NCBI RefSeq assembly: GCF_003330725.1
Contig: NZ_CP030840.1
Span: 4,650,001 to 4,714,000, forward strand
Direction: 5' to 3'
Length of the DNA stretch: 64,000 bases
Origin: Acidisarcina polymorpha
Lineage (GTDB): Bacteria > Acidobacteriota > Terriglobia > Terriglobales > Acidobacteriaceae
Shown: in pieces, positions 17,668-27,100 of the stretch
How positions within the stretch are numbered: position 1 is the stretch's first letter
Layout: every line of letters starts with the position of its first letter
Notes under the pieces: generated by a model
Told to the model about the DNA's origin: nothing
Databases searched by the model: none
What the model saw: the letters and a program-made list of their open reading frames with translations, nothing else
Position numbers and translations under genes: made by a program

Positions 17668-18379
17668 ATCGTAAGCGTACATAAATTCCCGTTTCTTGAG
17701 GTAACGCCACCGGCCAAAACCCCATCGGCTGAAGCGGCAGTTGCATTCTGCATGACCTGAGCAATATCTCCCGCCGCATCACTCCGGGCACGCTAGTCAC
17801 TTGACCGGCATCAGTGTGAATAACTGGACCAACGGGACCTTCATCAAGGGCGCACCCGAGTTTGTTCGGCAAGCCTGCTCCCAATTGTTGCCTTGGAGCG
17901 AGGTTCAGGGCTTTGATCGGCAAAGTGCGTCCATCGGTCAGACGAACGCCTGAAAGCTCAACGTTTGGGCCCGCAAGACCTGCGACCTTTGTAGGTTCTA
18001 GCGTGACCCCGCGTTCCGCGAGCTATGCCCCGAACGCTTTTATCTTCGAGCGTATTTCCATCTAGGAATAACGTCGCGTGACCCCAATCAGAGATCAGTA
18101 GCGCCTGATAGATCGAGAGGGGTGCGACATGATTACGCCAAGTGGGCTGCCTTTGAACTCGAACCCGTGGCAATAGGGGCAATGCAGCACCGTCTTACCC
18201 GACGTTCAGCTACCCCCGGCAATTCAGGAAGAACGTCGATCCGCCCAAAGGCAAGGAGCAGCTTGGAAGTGCTTAGCGTCTCACCGGAACTCAGTGTCAC
18301 GCTGAAGGTCCCTGTGTTCTCTCATGGGACCGGAATCAACTAACTGCGTTGCTTCGACCGCGGACGCCTTTGTACTCAT
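17668..18379 (-). pseudogene. NAD(P)/FAD-dependent oxidoreductase (thioredoxin reductase-like), decayed
   Basis: Reading the minus strand across frames gives KTVLHCPYCHGFEFKG (redox motif CPYC), then PLSIYQALLISDWGHATLF, LAERGVTLEPTKVAGL, VRLTDGRTLPIKALNLAPRQ, DEGPVGPVIHTDAGQVTS and AGDIAQVMQNATAASADGVL. These match the C-terminal two thirds of the family. At least three frameshifts are needed, including one missing T between PGV and the AGDIAQ motif. An in-frame TAG replaces a likely Glu codon in FGA*LAERGV. The N-terminal FAD-binding GxGxxG part is absent, although an ATG (18379) with GAGGAGG upstream remains. Such genes are often found beside the AraC type whose fragment follows (recalled pattern, not checked). 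Confidence 0.8.
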
Positions 18380-18399
18380 GCTTCTGCCTCCTCAAGCTA

Positions 18400-18418
18400 C
18401 GTCAGTGGGACACTGATG
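18400..18418 (-). terminator. Short hairpin after catalase
   Basis: On the minus strand CATCAGTG, TCC and CACTGACG form an 8-bp stem with one G-U pair, directly after the catalase stop codon. There is no U-tract, so termination is only possible. Confidence 0.3.
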
Positions 18419-19868
18419 TTAGGTAGTTTCGAGAGTGAGCTTCAACGCTCGTGCCACACCATCGCCGTAGGCGGGATCCGCTCTTTTGCAGTTCGCAACA
18501 TGCCGCTCAAGAACCTCTTGAGACGCTCCGTTGATTGCGCGAGCCGTGTTATCAAAAAGCAGCTGCTTTTGCTCAGGTGACATCTTGCGGAAGAGATTGC
18601 CTGGCTGCTCCCAGTGATCGTCATCCAACCGATGGTCATAGTGACGAGCATCGCCCTCAAGCGCAAGCGGTGGTTCGGCGTATTCCGGTTGATCGTTCCA
18701 GAGCCCCTGGCTGTTCGGGTTATAGCTGATGGTCGCTCCAAGGTTTCCATCGGTGCGCATCTCGCCGTCACGGTGATAGGAATGGAAGGGGCACACCGGC
18801 GCGTTCACCGGTATGTGATTGAAGTTCACACCGAGGCGATAGCGTTGGGTATCTCCGTAGGAGAACAGGCGAGCCTGCAACATCCTATCGGGAGAAAAAC
18901 CAATTCCCGGAACCACATTCGCGGGAGAGAAGGCCGCTTGCTCCACTTCTGCGAAGTAGTTCTGCGGATAGCGGTTGAGTTCCATGACGCCGACTTCAAT
19001 CAGGGGATAATCGCCCTTTGGCCAGACCTTTGTCACGTCAAAGGGGTTGTGCTTGTGCGTCTTTGCTTGTTCCTCTGTCATTACCTGGATGAACAGAGTC
19101 CAGCGCGGGAAATCTCCGCCTTCGATAGCTTGCAAGAGATCGCGGCCGTTGCTCTCCCGATCATTCGCGACGACAGCGGCAGCCGCCTGGTCCGTCAGAT
19201 TCTCAATCCCTTGCTGGGAACGGAAATGGAACTTGACCCAGGTGCGCTTGTTTTCGCTGTTGATCAAAGAGAAGGTGTGACTTCCAAAGCCGTGCATGTG
19301 GCGGAATGACTTCGGAATGCCGCGGTCACATGACGATTGTGACTTGGTGAAGTGCCTCTGGAAGAAGAGTCCAGAAGTCCCAGTTATTTTGAGCGCTCCG
19401 AAGCCCGGTGCGTGGATCGCGCTTGATGGCGTGGTTGAGATCAGAAAAGCGTAGCGGGTCACGAAAAAAGAAGACTGGTGTATTGTTTCCCACCACGTCC
19501 CAGTTCCCATCTTCGGTGTAGAACTTGAGAGCAAATCCTCGGATATCGCGTTCCGCGTCGGCCGCCCCCCGCTCGCCAGCCACGGTCGAGAAGCGCGCGA
19601 ACATCGGCGTCTCCTTCCCAACCTTCGAAAAGATCGCTGCCTTCGTGTATTTCGTAATGTCGTGAGTGGTGATGAAAGTCCCATGCGCCCCCCAACCCTT
19701 GGCATGCATTCTGCGCTCAGGTATGACCTCGCGATCAAAATGTGCAAGCTTCTCGATCAACCAGATGTCCTGGAGAAGGGCCGGCCCACGGCGGCCCGCT
19801 GTCAAGATGTTCGTATTGTCCGGTACGGGCGAGCCTGTAGCGTTGGTAAAGCGGTTGGAATCGGACAT
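18419..19868 (-). pseudogene. Monofunctional heme catalase with a single frameshift
   Basis: The catalase would convert hydrogen peroxide to water and oxygen. The first frame (from ATG 19868, preceded by GGAGA) reads [12 protein letters not shown] through the catalytic-His region [13 protein letters not shown] to [11 protein letters not shown] and then TGA near 19326. The second frame continues with [20 protein letters not shown], the heme-ligand segment [12 protein letters not shown] and a normal C-terminus (ALKLTLETT). Total length is 1450 bases, two short of a full frame. Relative to the expected IVMSDRG, two bases are missing at the junction. All key residues are otherwise present, so this is either a very recent loss-of-function mutation or a sequencing error. 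It lies in a block with other broken genes, which favours real decay. Confidence 0.85.
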
Positions 19869-20531
19869 ATTGATCTCTCCTAAACTACCTAAAGCGTGTT
19901 CACGCAGTGGACATTGCGCCGAGCGGCGACATTCACCTAGCAGACGACTTAAGGCTGCTATCGAACAGCCCATCTCTCATGTTGGGTTCTTGAAGCTGCT
20001 CCGAAGTTTCGATATCGACGAGGTTCCGCGTGCCCGTGACACATCACCGGGGTGATCTCACTATCACTTCTTTAACGTCGGGAAAATTCCTCAAAACTCT
20101 CAAAGGTATGTGGAGTTCGCTCAAAGGCGCGCCTGTCCGCAGCAGAGGTGAGAGGTACGAGTCACTTAGCCCTATGGAAGTTTCACGTCGACGACGTGAA
20201 AGAAGGCCCTCGCTAGATATGAGCGTGTCTTTGCGAGTTTCAGGCAATCACTCTCGCACCAGGCGAGAGAAGCTTGAGGAGCCATAGGCAACGGTAATGC
20301 GTGATCATTGTAAAAGGCCTAATGAACTGACTTGTTGAATCGCGATCATGAAGGTGGGCAACTCTATAAAGCCTTCATCATCCTCATGGCTGGCTGGACG
20401 GGGGCCCGCGTGCGCAAGAACAACTGAGGCGTCTAATCATTTCAATGTTCTGAGTGGAGACTATGGCCACCGTCGCGGAGATCTTGGTAGAGACACTCGC
20501 ACTTTCGGGCTTGGCGAATGAAGGGGGCGAC
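19869..20531. promoter_or_regulatory. Divergent control region between catalase and lut operon
   Basis: No gene is supported. Two compact dyads occur: TTTCACGT-CGACG-ACGTGAAA at 20181-20201 and CTCTCGC-ACCAG-GCGAGAG at 20251-20269. Either could be a regulator site or an RNA hairpin for the flanking oxidative-stress and lactate genes. Core promoter elements were not assigned. Confidence 0.45.
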
Positions 20532-21275
20532 GTGAAGATCGCCCTCTTTGTACCATGCTACGTCGACGCCTTTTTTCCAGAGGTAGCCATCGCTACCCTT
20601 CAGCTCTTGGAGCGTCTCGGGCACGAGGTCGTAGTCCCGCCTCAGCAGACCTGCTGCGGTCAGCCCATGGCGAACAGCGGAGACCAGGCTGCGTCTGCCG
20701 CAACAGAGGCGCACTTCGTAGACACCTTCAAAAGCTACGACCTGATCGTTGGCCCGTCGGGGAGTTGCGTTCACCATGTTCGCCTGCATCTTGACGCATG
20801 CGAGCAGACACCAGAGGCGGCTCACGTGCGCAAGTCGATTCGAGAGCTGATCGAATTTTTACATGAAGATATAAAGAGCCTCCCCCCAATCGATTTCAAG
20901 CACAAGGTCGGGCTACATAACGGCTGCACCGCGCTGCGAGGACTCGGCCACGCACGACCGTCCGAGCGAGTCCATGAACCGGATTTTTCAAAGGCCAGGG
21001 ACCTCCTCACGCATGTCGGCGGCCTCGAGATCATCCAGTCCGATCGCGTGGATGAATGCTGCGGGTTCGGTGGCAGCTTCTGTGTCACCGATGAAGCTGT
21101 CTCCTCCAAAATGGGTCAAGACCGCGTCGCTGACTTTGAGCGGAACGGGGCCGAGTACATCGCATCTGCGGACAATAGTTGCCTCATGCATATGAAGGGC
21201 ATCATCGATCGCGAGAAGCGGCCTCTGAAGATTGTTCACATTGCACAGATCCTGAATGGAGGACCGTTCGCATGA
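20532..21275 (+). CDS. lutA: LutA, lactate utilisation iron-sulfur/CCG-domain subunit
   Basis: Subunit of the LutABC complex that oxidises L-lactate to pyruvate. The protein has two cysteine-rich CCG domains: TCCGQPMANSG in the first half and ECCGFGGSFC in the second, as expected for this ~245-residue family. GTG 20532 is chosen because it gives the family N-terminus MKIALFVPCYVD and follows AAGGGGG by about five bases. A GTG at 20454 and ATG at 20463 are in frame but would add an atypical extension. The stop overlaps the lutB start (ATGA), indicating translational coupling in an operon. Confidence 0.9.
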   Translation: MKIALFVPCYVDAFFPEVAIATLQLLERLGHEVVVPPQQTCCGQPMANSGDQAASAATEAHFVDTFKSYDLIVGPSGSCVHHVRLHLDACEQTPEAAHVRKSIRELIEFLHEDIKSLPPIDFKHKVGLHNGCTALRGLGHARPSERVHEPDFSKARDLLTHVGGLEIIQSDRVDECCGFGGSFCVTDEAVSSKMGQDRVADFERNGAEYIASADNSCLMHMKGIIDREKRPLKIVHIAQILNGGPFA

Positions 21276-22672
21276 ATCTGTTCAACGTTCTGACCGACAG
21301 ACCTGTCGACCCCGAGAGCGCAGCGGCAAAGTTCATCGCTGATACAAAGCACGAGGAGACACACGATCGTCTGGTGTGGGGTATGCGCATGCACAGGGAT
21401 GAGGCGGCGCGCCAGATTCCTGGGTGGGAAGAACTTAGGGAACTCGCTTCACAGATCAAAGAACACACGCTGACCCACCTCGACCAGTATCTCGAGCAAT
21501 TTGAACAGAATGCCATCGCTCATGGCGTGCATGTCCATTGGGCCCTTGATGCCGCCGAGCACAATGACATTGTGCTGAGCATCTTTCAAAAGCACAACGT
21601 TAAACGGGTGATTAAGAGCAAATCCATGTTGCAGGAAGAGTGTGGCATGGCAGCGGCTCTTGAAACCCAAGGAATCGAGGTGCGCGAGTCGGACCTAGGT
21701 GAACGTATTCAGCAGCTCGCGCACGAGCGGCCTAGCCACATTGTTGTTCCGGCCATTCACCAACTGCGGACGGACGTGGCGGCTCTTTTCGCCAAAAATT
21801 TGGCTACAGATGAGCAGAATTCAGATCCGCACTATCTGACTGAAGCCATGCGTAACGATGCTCGGCCTGCTCTTCTGCATGCTGATGCCGGCATGACAGG
21901 GGCTAACTTTGCCATTGCGGAGACCGGTGGAATCGTCATCTGCACCAATGAGGGCAATGCCGACATCGGTGTTACCGTCCCTGATCTTCAGGTCTGTAGC
22001 ATAGGTATTGAAAAGCTGGTGCCGCGCTCCGCTGATCTCGGTGTTATGCTGCGCCTCCTCTCACGCAGCGCGCTGGGAACGCCGATGACTCAATACACGA
22101 CGCACCTGCACCGACCCAGGCCGGGTACGCGGATCCATTTCATTCTCGTGGACAATAAGCGCTCTGACCGGCTGGCCTCGCCCGACTTCTGGCACGCACT
22201 GAAGTGCATTCGGTGTGGTGCATGCATGAACACTTGTCCGGTTTATCGTCGAAGCGGCGGATTGTCCTACCAGGCAACTTATTCCGGACCGATCGGAGTG
22301 ATCCTCGACCCGGGCTTTGATCACACCAAATATCGAGAGCTTCCGTACCACTCCACTCTCTGTGGAAGCTGTTCCGAGGTATGCCCGGTCCGGATTGACA
22401 TAGCAGACCAGATTTACAAGTGGAGGCGAGTCATTGCCGATGAAGGGCTACTCCCTCTGGCGAAGAGAGCGGGTATGGCGGTTATGGGCGAGACCCTTTC
22501 TCATACCGAAGCCTTCCATGGAGCCGAAGCTGTCGCGATCAAGGCAATCGAACAACTGCCCGGCGTCGTCTTCAATAATCCTCTCAACCCGTGGACAAAG
22601 CACCGCGATATGCCGAACCCGCCGAAGCAGACATTCCATCAGTGGTACCAAAAGAATCGAGGCTCGGAGTGA
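21272..22672 (+). CDS. lutB: LutB, lactate utilisation iron-sulfur protein
   Basis: Central 466-residue subunit of the lactate-oxidising complex. It has an N-terminal LUD domain (including AGMTGANFAIAETGGIVI) and a C-terminal ferredoxin-like region with two 4Fe-4S motifs, CIRCGACMNTCPVY and CGSCSEVCPVRI. The ATG at 21272 overlaps the lutA stop as ATGA; a longer in-frame start at 21179 would lie inside lutA. The 3' end overlaps lutC in the same coupled fashion. No disruption is seen, in contrast to the catalase upstream. Confidence 0.93.
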   Translation: MNLFNVLTDRPVDPESAAAKFIADTKHEETHDRLVWGMRMHRDEAARQIPGWEELRELASQIKEHTLTHLDQYLEQFEQNAIAHGVHVHWALDAAEHNDIVLSIFQKHNVKRVIKSKSMLQEECGMAAALETQGIEVRESDLGERIQQLAHERPSHIVVPAIHQLRTDVAALFAKNLATDEQNSDPHYLTEAMRNDARPALLHADAGMTGANFAIAETGGIVICTNEGNADIGVTVPDLQVCSIGIEKLVPRSADLGVMLRLLSRSALGTPMTQYTTHLHRPRPGTRIHFILVDNKRSDRLASPDFWHALKCIRCGACMNTCPVYRRSGGLSYQATYSGPIGVILDPGFDHTKYRELPYHSTLCGSCSEVCPVRIDIADQIYKWRRVIADEGLLPLAKRAGMAVMGETLSHTEAFHGAEAVAIKAIEQLPGVVFNNPLNPWTKHRDMPNPPKQTFHQWYQKNRGSE

Positions 22673-23346
22673 ATCCACAGCAGATCGCACGAACCACGAT
22701 CCTGAATGCTGTTCGCAAAGCGCTGCCGACTCAAAAAATTGATCTCCCTGCGGTCCCTGTGGAGCAGAAGCACTTGGGCGCAACTGGAGGTTTTGGCTAC
22801 CGAGGGAATCTTTCGTCGCTCGAAAAGATTGAAGGCGCTCCTCAACCGGGCGAGTCTCTCACGCCTTACTTTGAACGTCAGTTGGCCAGAATGGGAGGCC
22901 GAAGCCTTACCATCAATACCGCTGCAGAGATCCCAGATAAAGTGAGGGAGTTGTTTCCGGCCGCGCGTCGGATCTGTTCTGTCATTCCGGAGATGTCCGA
23001 CGCGAAGCCACTTTCACAGGCAACATCTTCTCGTTCTTTAGCTGACGTAGATGTCGCGGTAGTGCGAAGCCACTTAGGTGTGGCAGAAGCGGGCGCCGTC
23101 TGGCTTACAGATCTCGATTTAATCGTTCCCGCTCTTGGCGTCCTCACGCAACATCTTGTCGTTCTCTTAGATCCGAAGGATATCGTTCCGACCCTTCACG
23201 AGGCATACGGCGGGATCATTCCATTCGACAAATATCCGTACGGAGTCTTCATGGCCGGGCCGTCAGCTACCGGGGACATCGAAGGTGTCATCATTCACGG
23301 CGCGCAAGGCGCTCGTACGCTTACGGTTTTTCTCCTGGCGACCTAA
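22669..23346 (+). CDS. lutC: LutC, lactate utilisation LUD-domain protein
   Basis: Third gene of the lactate-utilisation operon, 225 residues. It has the single LUD domain of the family, ending VAEAGAVWLTD ... IVPALGVLTQHLVVLLDP ... GPSATGDIEGVIIHGAQGA. GTG 22669 overlaps the lutB stop (GTGA) and gives the usual length. The alternative ATG at 22591 would sit entirely inside lutB. The role in the complex is known for the family; no permease or lutR-type regulator gene is adjacent in this window. Confidence 0.9.
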   Translation: MNPQQIARTTILNAVRKALPTQKIDLPAVPVEQKHLGATGGFGYRGNLSSLEKIEGAPQPGESLTPYFERQLARMGGRSLTINTAAEIPDKVRELFPAARRICSVIPEMSDAKPLSQATSSRSLADVDVAVVRSHLGVAEAGAVWLTDLDLIVPALGVLTQHLVVLLDPKDIVPTLHEAYGGIIPFDKYPYGVFMAGPSATGDIEGVIIHGAQGARTLTVFLLAT

Positions 23347-23525
23347 CTTTCGCGGGCAAAGGCAGCTTCGAATGTGTAAGCTGAGCGGATCCTGGCGATG
23401 AATTCAGCAACGCCGCGAGTAACGAGGATAGGCTTCAGATCTAGCGAAGGTACTAAGCAAGCGCGCCGGTCCGCTCGGATCGTTTCGGAATTAGAAACTG
23501 TTGAAAGTAGAGAGGGGGTCCACCG

Positions 23526-24233
23526 ATGCTTTCTTTCCGTCTCTCGTTAGTCGCCAGCACCGTCGTTCTGCTCGTCGTCGCCGGGGCGATGATTGCAACT
23601 CCAGCTGCCCTTGGTCAAACGCCCGCCCGGGTTCGCGGAACCATTACCGCGATCGATGACCGCAGCATTACGCTCAAGGATCAGAGCGGCCGCACTCTCA
23701 CGCTAAACACGGGAGCGTACTCGACGTATGCCAACTTACTTCCATCGGGCCTCGACGAGATCAAGATTGGCGATTTCGTCGGTTCCGCCGTCAAAGGAAC
23801 TCCGAAGTCGATGATCGCGGTCGAAGTCGCGCTCGTTCCCAAAGACATGCGCGCCGGACGGATTGCCTACTACGGATGGGACGCCTTGCCCGACCCTACC
23901 GCCAAGCACTCCTCTGTCAAGACTCCAACCAAGATGACAAACGGTCTGGTCACAAACATCTCGGAAGCAGTAGCGACCAAACTCGTCGACGCGAGGATGA
24001 CCAGCGGCGTCGTCTCGGACAAGAGCAGTAGAGTTGGCCGCACGCTTACGGTCGCTTACGATGGCGGCAGCAAGACTTTTAGGATCACGGTGCCTGCTAA
24101 CGCGCCGATCGTGCGCTACGTACTGGCGGACCGATCCGCGTTGAGCATTGGTGCAGCTGTGATGATTAAGACAAGCCCGGGCGACGAGGCCGGACTTGTC
24201 AGCATTGGCAAAGGAGTTATACCGCCGATGTAA
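23526..24233 (+). CDS. Exported OB-like protein, unknown function
   Basis: I do not recognise a characterised homologue. The 235-residue product has a signal peptide (LVASTVVLLVVAGAMIATP ... LGQ). It is followed by a short beta-rich segment VRGTITAIDDRSITLKD and GRTLTLN, of the DUF5666/OB-fold kind, then IKIGDFVGSAVKG. A repeat of the same style appears later (GRTLTVAYDGG ... ITVPANAPIVRY). Probably periplasmic. ATG 23526 follows GAGAGGGGG. A damaged paralogue lies at 26531-27100, so this family was duplicated within the segment. Standing alone between the lut operon and an AraC gene, its role cannot be inferred from context. Confidence 0.75.
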   Translation: MLSFRLSLVASTVVLLVVAGAMIATPAALGQTPARVRGTITAIDDRSITLKDQSGRTLTLNTGAYSTYANLLPSGLDEIKIGDFVGSAVKGTPKSMIAVEVALVPKDMRAGRIAYYGWDALPDPTAKHSSVKTPTKMTNGLVTNISEAVATKLVDARMTSGVVSDKSSRVGRTLTVAYDGGSKTFRITVPANAPIVRYVLADRSALSIGAAVMIKTSPGDEAGLVSIGKGVIPPM

Positions 24234-24849
24234 TGCCTGGGTCAACACTTTTACCGGTGCGAGCTCACCTCGCTTTTCGATTTACCTAGATCTCGGGAAG
24301 AGAGCCCCGAAGCCCACTCCATCCACGAGGGGTCTGTATCGGGAGCGCAAGCCTCCAAGGGGCAGAACGACTGCAAGCGACAACTCCATACGAAGCTAAG
24401 TGGTGACTTGCTAAAAACGGCGAAAGATTATCAGAATCTTGCGATTCGTGCGAACCGTACGTAATCACTTGCAACCGCCTAATTTGCCGGGCACATCGTA
24501 GTAGTCGGGACGCGAGGAGGTACGCGCTTTTCGGCTGCCTCTGCAAGAGAAGTTTTGTGATCAGCGTCCAAGTCCTGTTTACGAAAGGCGGCTGGATTAT
24601 CCGGCGGAGATGGATTTTATCCCAGCCCTGATGCGCCTGTGCCCAGTAGCTAATCAGAGCCGCACCCGTTAAGGAATCTCGGTTCACTTGAGACAGCCAT
24701 GCGCAGTGTCTTCGCAGCCACGATTCACGTGAAGTCAGGATTCGGTCTTCACGATGGCTCAGGGGAGAAGTTCCTTCTGAAAGACGACGCGATGCTTTTC
24801 TTGCGCCACGAGCGCTGCGATGGGCGTTCGAACTTGAAAGGAGGTTGTT
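24234..24849. other. Spacer with copy A of the 24-bp motif
   Basis: No recognisable gene on either strand; a 191-codon minus-strand frame across it has no domain and poor coding character. It contains motif copy A (24420-24443) about 400 bases upstream of the AraC gene, and the ribosome-binding site AAAGGAGG of that gene at its end. Confidence 0.5.
24420..24443 (+). promoter_or_regulatory. 24-bp motif, copy A
   Basis: GCGAAAGATTATC followed by AGAATCTTGCG. It contains the dyad AAGATT-ATCAG-AATCTT. It is identical to copy C (29100-29123) at 20 of 24 positions and to copy B (27577-27600) at 19 of 24. All three lie in DNA around AraC-type genes. It could be a regulator site or a leftover of a repeated coding segment (reads AKDYQNLAI). 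Confidence 0.45.
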
Positions 24850-25836
24850 TTGACCGCTCAAGATGCTATTCCAGTGAGGAACGATGTCATTGTGTCATCT
24901 CGGCAGGCGTGCTTGGAACTCCTCGCGCGTACTCTCGAGGCCCAAGTCAGGCCGGATCCCAAAAGTGTCATAAAGAAGACCGTAGTTCCTGAAATTTCCA
25001 TCATTCGGTCCAACCAGGCAACGGTGCCGAAGGCTCAGTTGTCGCGACCGGCAGTTTGGATAACGCTGCAGGGCGCGACTAGAGTTATTCGCAGGAAGCA
25101 AGAGTCCTCTTATGGTTCCGGTGAAGCGTTTCTCTTGACGGTTGACTCGGGCTGCAGCTGCACGATTCACGCAGGTAGTGCAGGGAATTCCTATCTCGGG
25201 CTCTGTATAGAGTTGGATTACGCCTACTCCCGAGAGATCGCGGATAGACTTGGTCTCTTGCGGAAGCCGGAAGGTTCCTCCGACCAGTCCGATATTTCGG
25301 TACTTGATCTAAGCTTGCCGCTACTGCAATGTTTGTTGCGCGCCATCTCTTTACTCGAGCGCCCGGAAGCACTGAAAATTCTCCGGCAGAGTCTGCTGCG
25401 AGAATTTAGCTATTGGCTACTGTCAGGTACGGGCGGCAGGCAGCTTGCGCAGCGCCTGGTTACAGCTGGTCAGGGAATTCGCGCATCCGACGCTGTGCAG
25501 CACTTGCATGCAAATTATAGCAATCCCGTGTGTATTGACGACCTGGCAGATCTTGTATGCATGAGTCCAGCGACGTTGCATCGCCAGTTCAAACTCTTGA
25601 CCTCCTTGTCCCCACACCAGTACCTAAAAAGGCTTCGGCTTCTCGAAGCCAGGCGGCTCCTCTTTGGTGGAAAGACGAATGTTAAGAGCGTTGCCTTTCA
25701 GGTGGGGTACCTAAGTGCGTCCCATTTCAGCCGGGAGTATGCACGCTTGTACGGCCAGCCCCCAGGACAGAAGGAGACGACGCGCGCAAGCGATCGTACC
25801 TACCGAGATCAACGACAGAATGAGGTGACAGCTTGA
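24850..25836 (+). CDS. AraC-family regulator with AraC_N sensing domain
   Basis: Regulator of 328 residues. The N-terminal part matches the AraC_N type (ISIIRSNQATVPKAQLSRP, YGSGEAFLLTVDSGC, SYLGLCIELDYAYSREIADR). The C-terminal HTH pair is clear (VCIDDLADLVCMSPATLHRQ and NVKSVAFQVGYLSASHFSRE). A TTG at 24850 is the start, supported by AAAGGAGG (24838-24845) at the right distance; no ATG fits better. In many genomes this regulator type lies beside short-chain dehydrogenases. Here only an SDR fragment and a SnoaL-like gene follow, so the original target may be lost. Confidence 0.85.
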   Translation: MTAQDAIPVRNDVIVSSRQACLELLARTLEAQVRPDPKSVIKKTVVPEISIIRSNQATVPKAQLSRPAVWITLQGATRVIRRKQESSYGSGEAFLLTVDSGCSCTIHAGSAGNSYLGLCIELDYAYSREIADRLGLLRKPEGSSDQSDISVLDLSLPLLQCLLRAISLLERPEALKILRQSLLREFSYWLLSGTGGRQLAQRLVTAGQGIRASDAVQHLHANYSNPVCIDDLADLVCMSPATLHRQFKLLTSLSPHQYLKRLRLLEARRLLFGGKTNVKSVAFQVGYLSASHFSREYARLYGQPPGQKETTRASDRTYRDQRQNEVTA

Positions 25837-25872
25837 GAGCTTTAGACACGAAAGCCGCATCTTGTTGGACAG

Positions 25873-26070
25873 GTGGATGTAACGGTGGCTAGGGATCGAA
25901 AGAAAGCAATAAAGTGGGGTATCGAGATCCTGGTGAATAATGCCGGCGTACTTGAGTTTGGCGCGGTCGTAGATATTCCAGGGGACAACATGCGAAAGGA
26001 ATTCAAGGTCAACGTCATCGGCGCGATCATTCTTACGCAAGGAATTGCTAAAGTCAGATACTCACTGTGA
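25873..26070 (+). pseudogene. Short-chain dehydrogenase fragment
   Basis: The open frame contains the SDR signature ILVNNAGVLEFGAVVDIPG followed by FKVNVIGAIILTQ. It lacks the N-terminal cofactor-binding TGxxxGxG part and the catalytic YxxxK half. Only about 65 codons remain between the AraC gene and the SnoaL-like gene. Interpreted as the residue of an oxidoreductase once controlled by the adjacent AraC regulator. Confidence 0.7.
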
Positions 26071-26079
26071 GGTAACCCA

Positions 26080-26487
26080 ATGGACTCGATAGATATCGAT
26101 ATAGAGCAGGCTAACGTCGACCTGATCCGCCGTCATTTCGCTGACTTTGTAGATCGCAAGGACGTCACGGCAGCGGAGCGCAACTTTGCTCCGGACCTCA
26201 TCGACCATAATCCTCCCGGCGGGACCAAGACGATTGCCGAAGGGATGGCATTCGCAAGGCGCATCTATGAGCGGTTCCCGGATATGTGTTGCGAGCTAAA
26301 AGATGTCCTTGCGCAAGGCGACAAGGTAGCGGTGCGAGCCGTCTGGAGCGGACATGACGCAGAAAGCGGACAACTGATGGAGTTTCACGGCTTCACGCTT
26401 TGGCGGTTCAGGGGCGACAAGATCGTTGAGAGGTGGGCCACGATGACTGATCTAAAACCGGTTAGTCGCGACGATCCGAGCTGGTAG
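26080..26487 (+). CDS. SnoaL-like / ester cyclase family protein
   Basis: A 135-residue protein with the NTF2-like SnoaL fold pattern: an N-terminal helix (VDLIRRHFADFVDRKDV), DLIDHNPPGG, AFARRIYERFPDM, VAVRAVWSGHDAESG and FHGFTLWRFRGDKIVERWATMTD (quoted in parts). Members are small cyclases, isomerases or ligand-binding proteins; no specific reaction can be named. It appears intact, starting 10 bases after the SDR remnant, and probably shared a transcript with it. Confidence 0.8.
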   Translation: MDSIDIDIEQANVDLIRRHFADFVDRKDVTAAERNFAPDLIDHNPPGGTKTIAEGMAFARRIYERFPDMCCELKDVLAQGDKVAVRAVWSGHDAESGQLMEFHGFTLWRFRGDKIVERWATMTDLKPVSRDDPSW

Positions 26488-26530
26488 TCCTTACGTTGCA
26501 GATTGCAAAGCTTCGGGCATCTGCTCGCTT

Positions 26531-27100
26531 GTGGGGACCCGCGCCAATGTGCAGGAACCAACTCAGACGGTTTGTTGGCAAGAAGGCGATCCTCAATCGA
26601 AAGCTTATTTGACGGTTCTCTCCGCAACGCTGATCTGTGTCAAGGTCGCCCCAGCCCTTTGCCAAGTTCCTCCTAGGGTCTGCGGCACTGGTACCGACGT
26701 TGTCGAAGGTTAAGTGACAAAAAAGCAGTCGAATGGCAAGATCCTGAAGCTGAGCATTAGGCCTGATCCGAGTAGGCAGAAGGTTCCTGCAACTCTTGAA
26801 ATGGTTGCGATTGGAAGTTTTGTTGGTACAGCAAGTAAGGGACCAATAGATCGTTGGACAGCCGTTGAACTCGTCATTGTGCCTAAAAGCATGCAGGTTG
26901 GGAGGAGGGGTTTAGCTCCTGAACCAGGCGCAACGTCTATCAATGAGGCGCTCAATGTTTGCAAGTTCCAGAGTCGGTATTCCGAGCGGCAACGTATAAG
27001 ATCGACAACTCTTTCATCGTTTGCAACAAAAGACCCAACGTCGATTGGATCTTCGATTCCTCGTTCTATAGCCAACATGACCTCTGCAAAAGTTACGTAG
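26531..27100 (+). pseudogene. Broken paralogue of the exported OB-like protein
   Basis: One frame, interrupted by TAA at 26711-26713, reads SATLICVKVAPALCQVPPRV before the stop. After it come VTKKQSNGKILKLS, MVAIGSFVGTASKG and AVELVIVPKSMQVGR. This parallels the intact protein at 23526-24233 (PARVRGTITAIDD, ITLKDQSGRTLTLN, IKIGDFVGSAVKG, AVEVALVPKDMRAGR). The C-terminal half is not alignable, so the gene also appears truncated. The ATG is lost or displaced. Confidence 0.65.

Noticed and set aside
24286-24861. A 191-codon minus-strand frame
   Set aside because: Ser/Arg/Leu-rich with no domain, and it overlaps the ribosome-binding site and start of the AraC gene.
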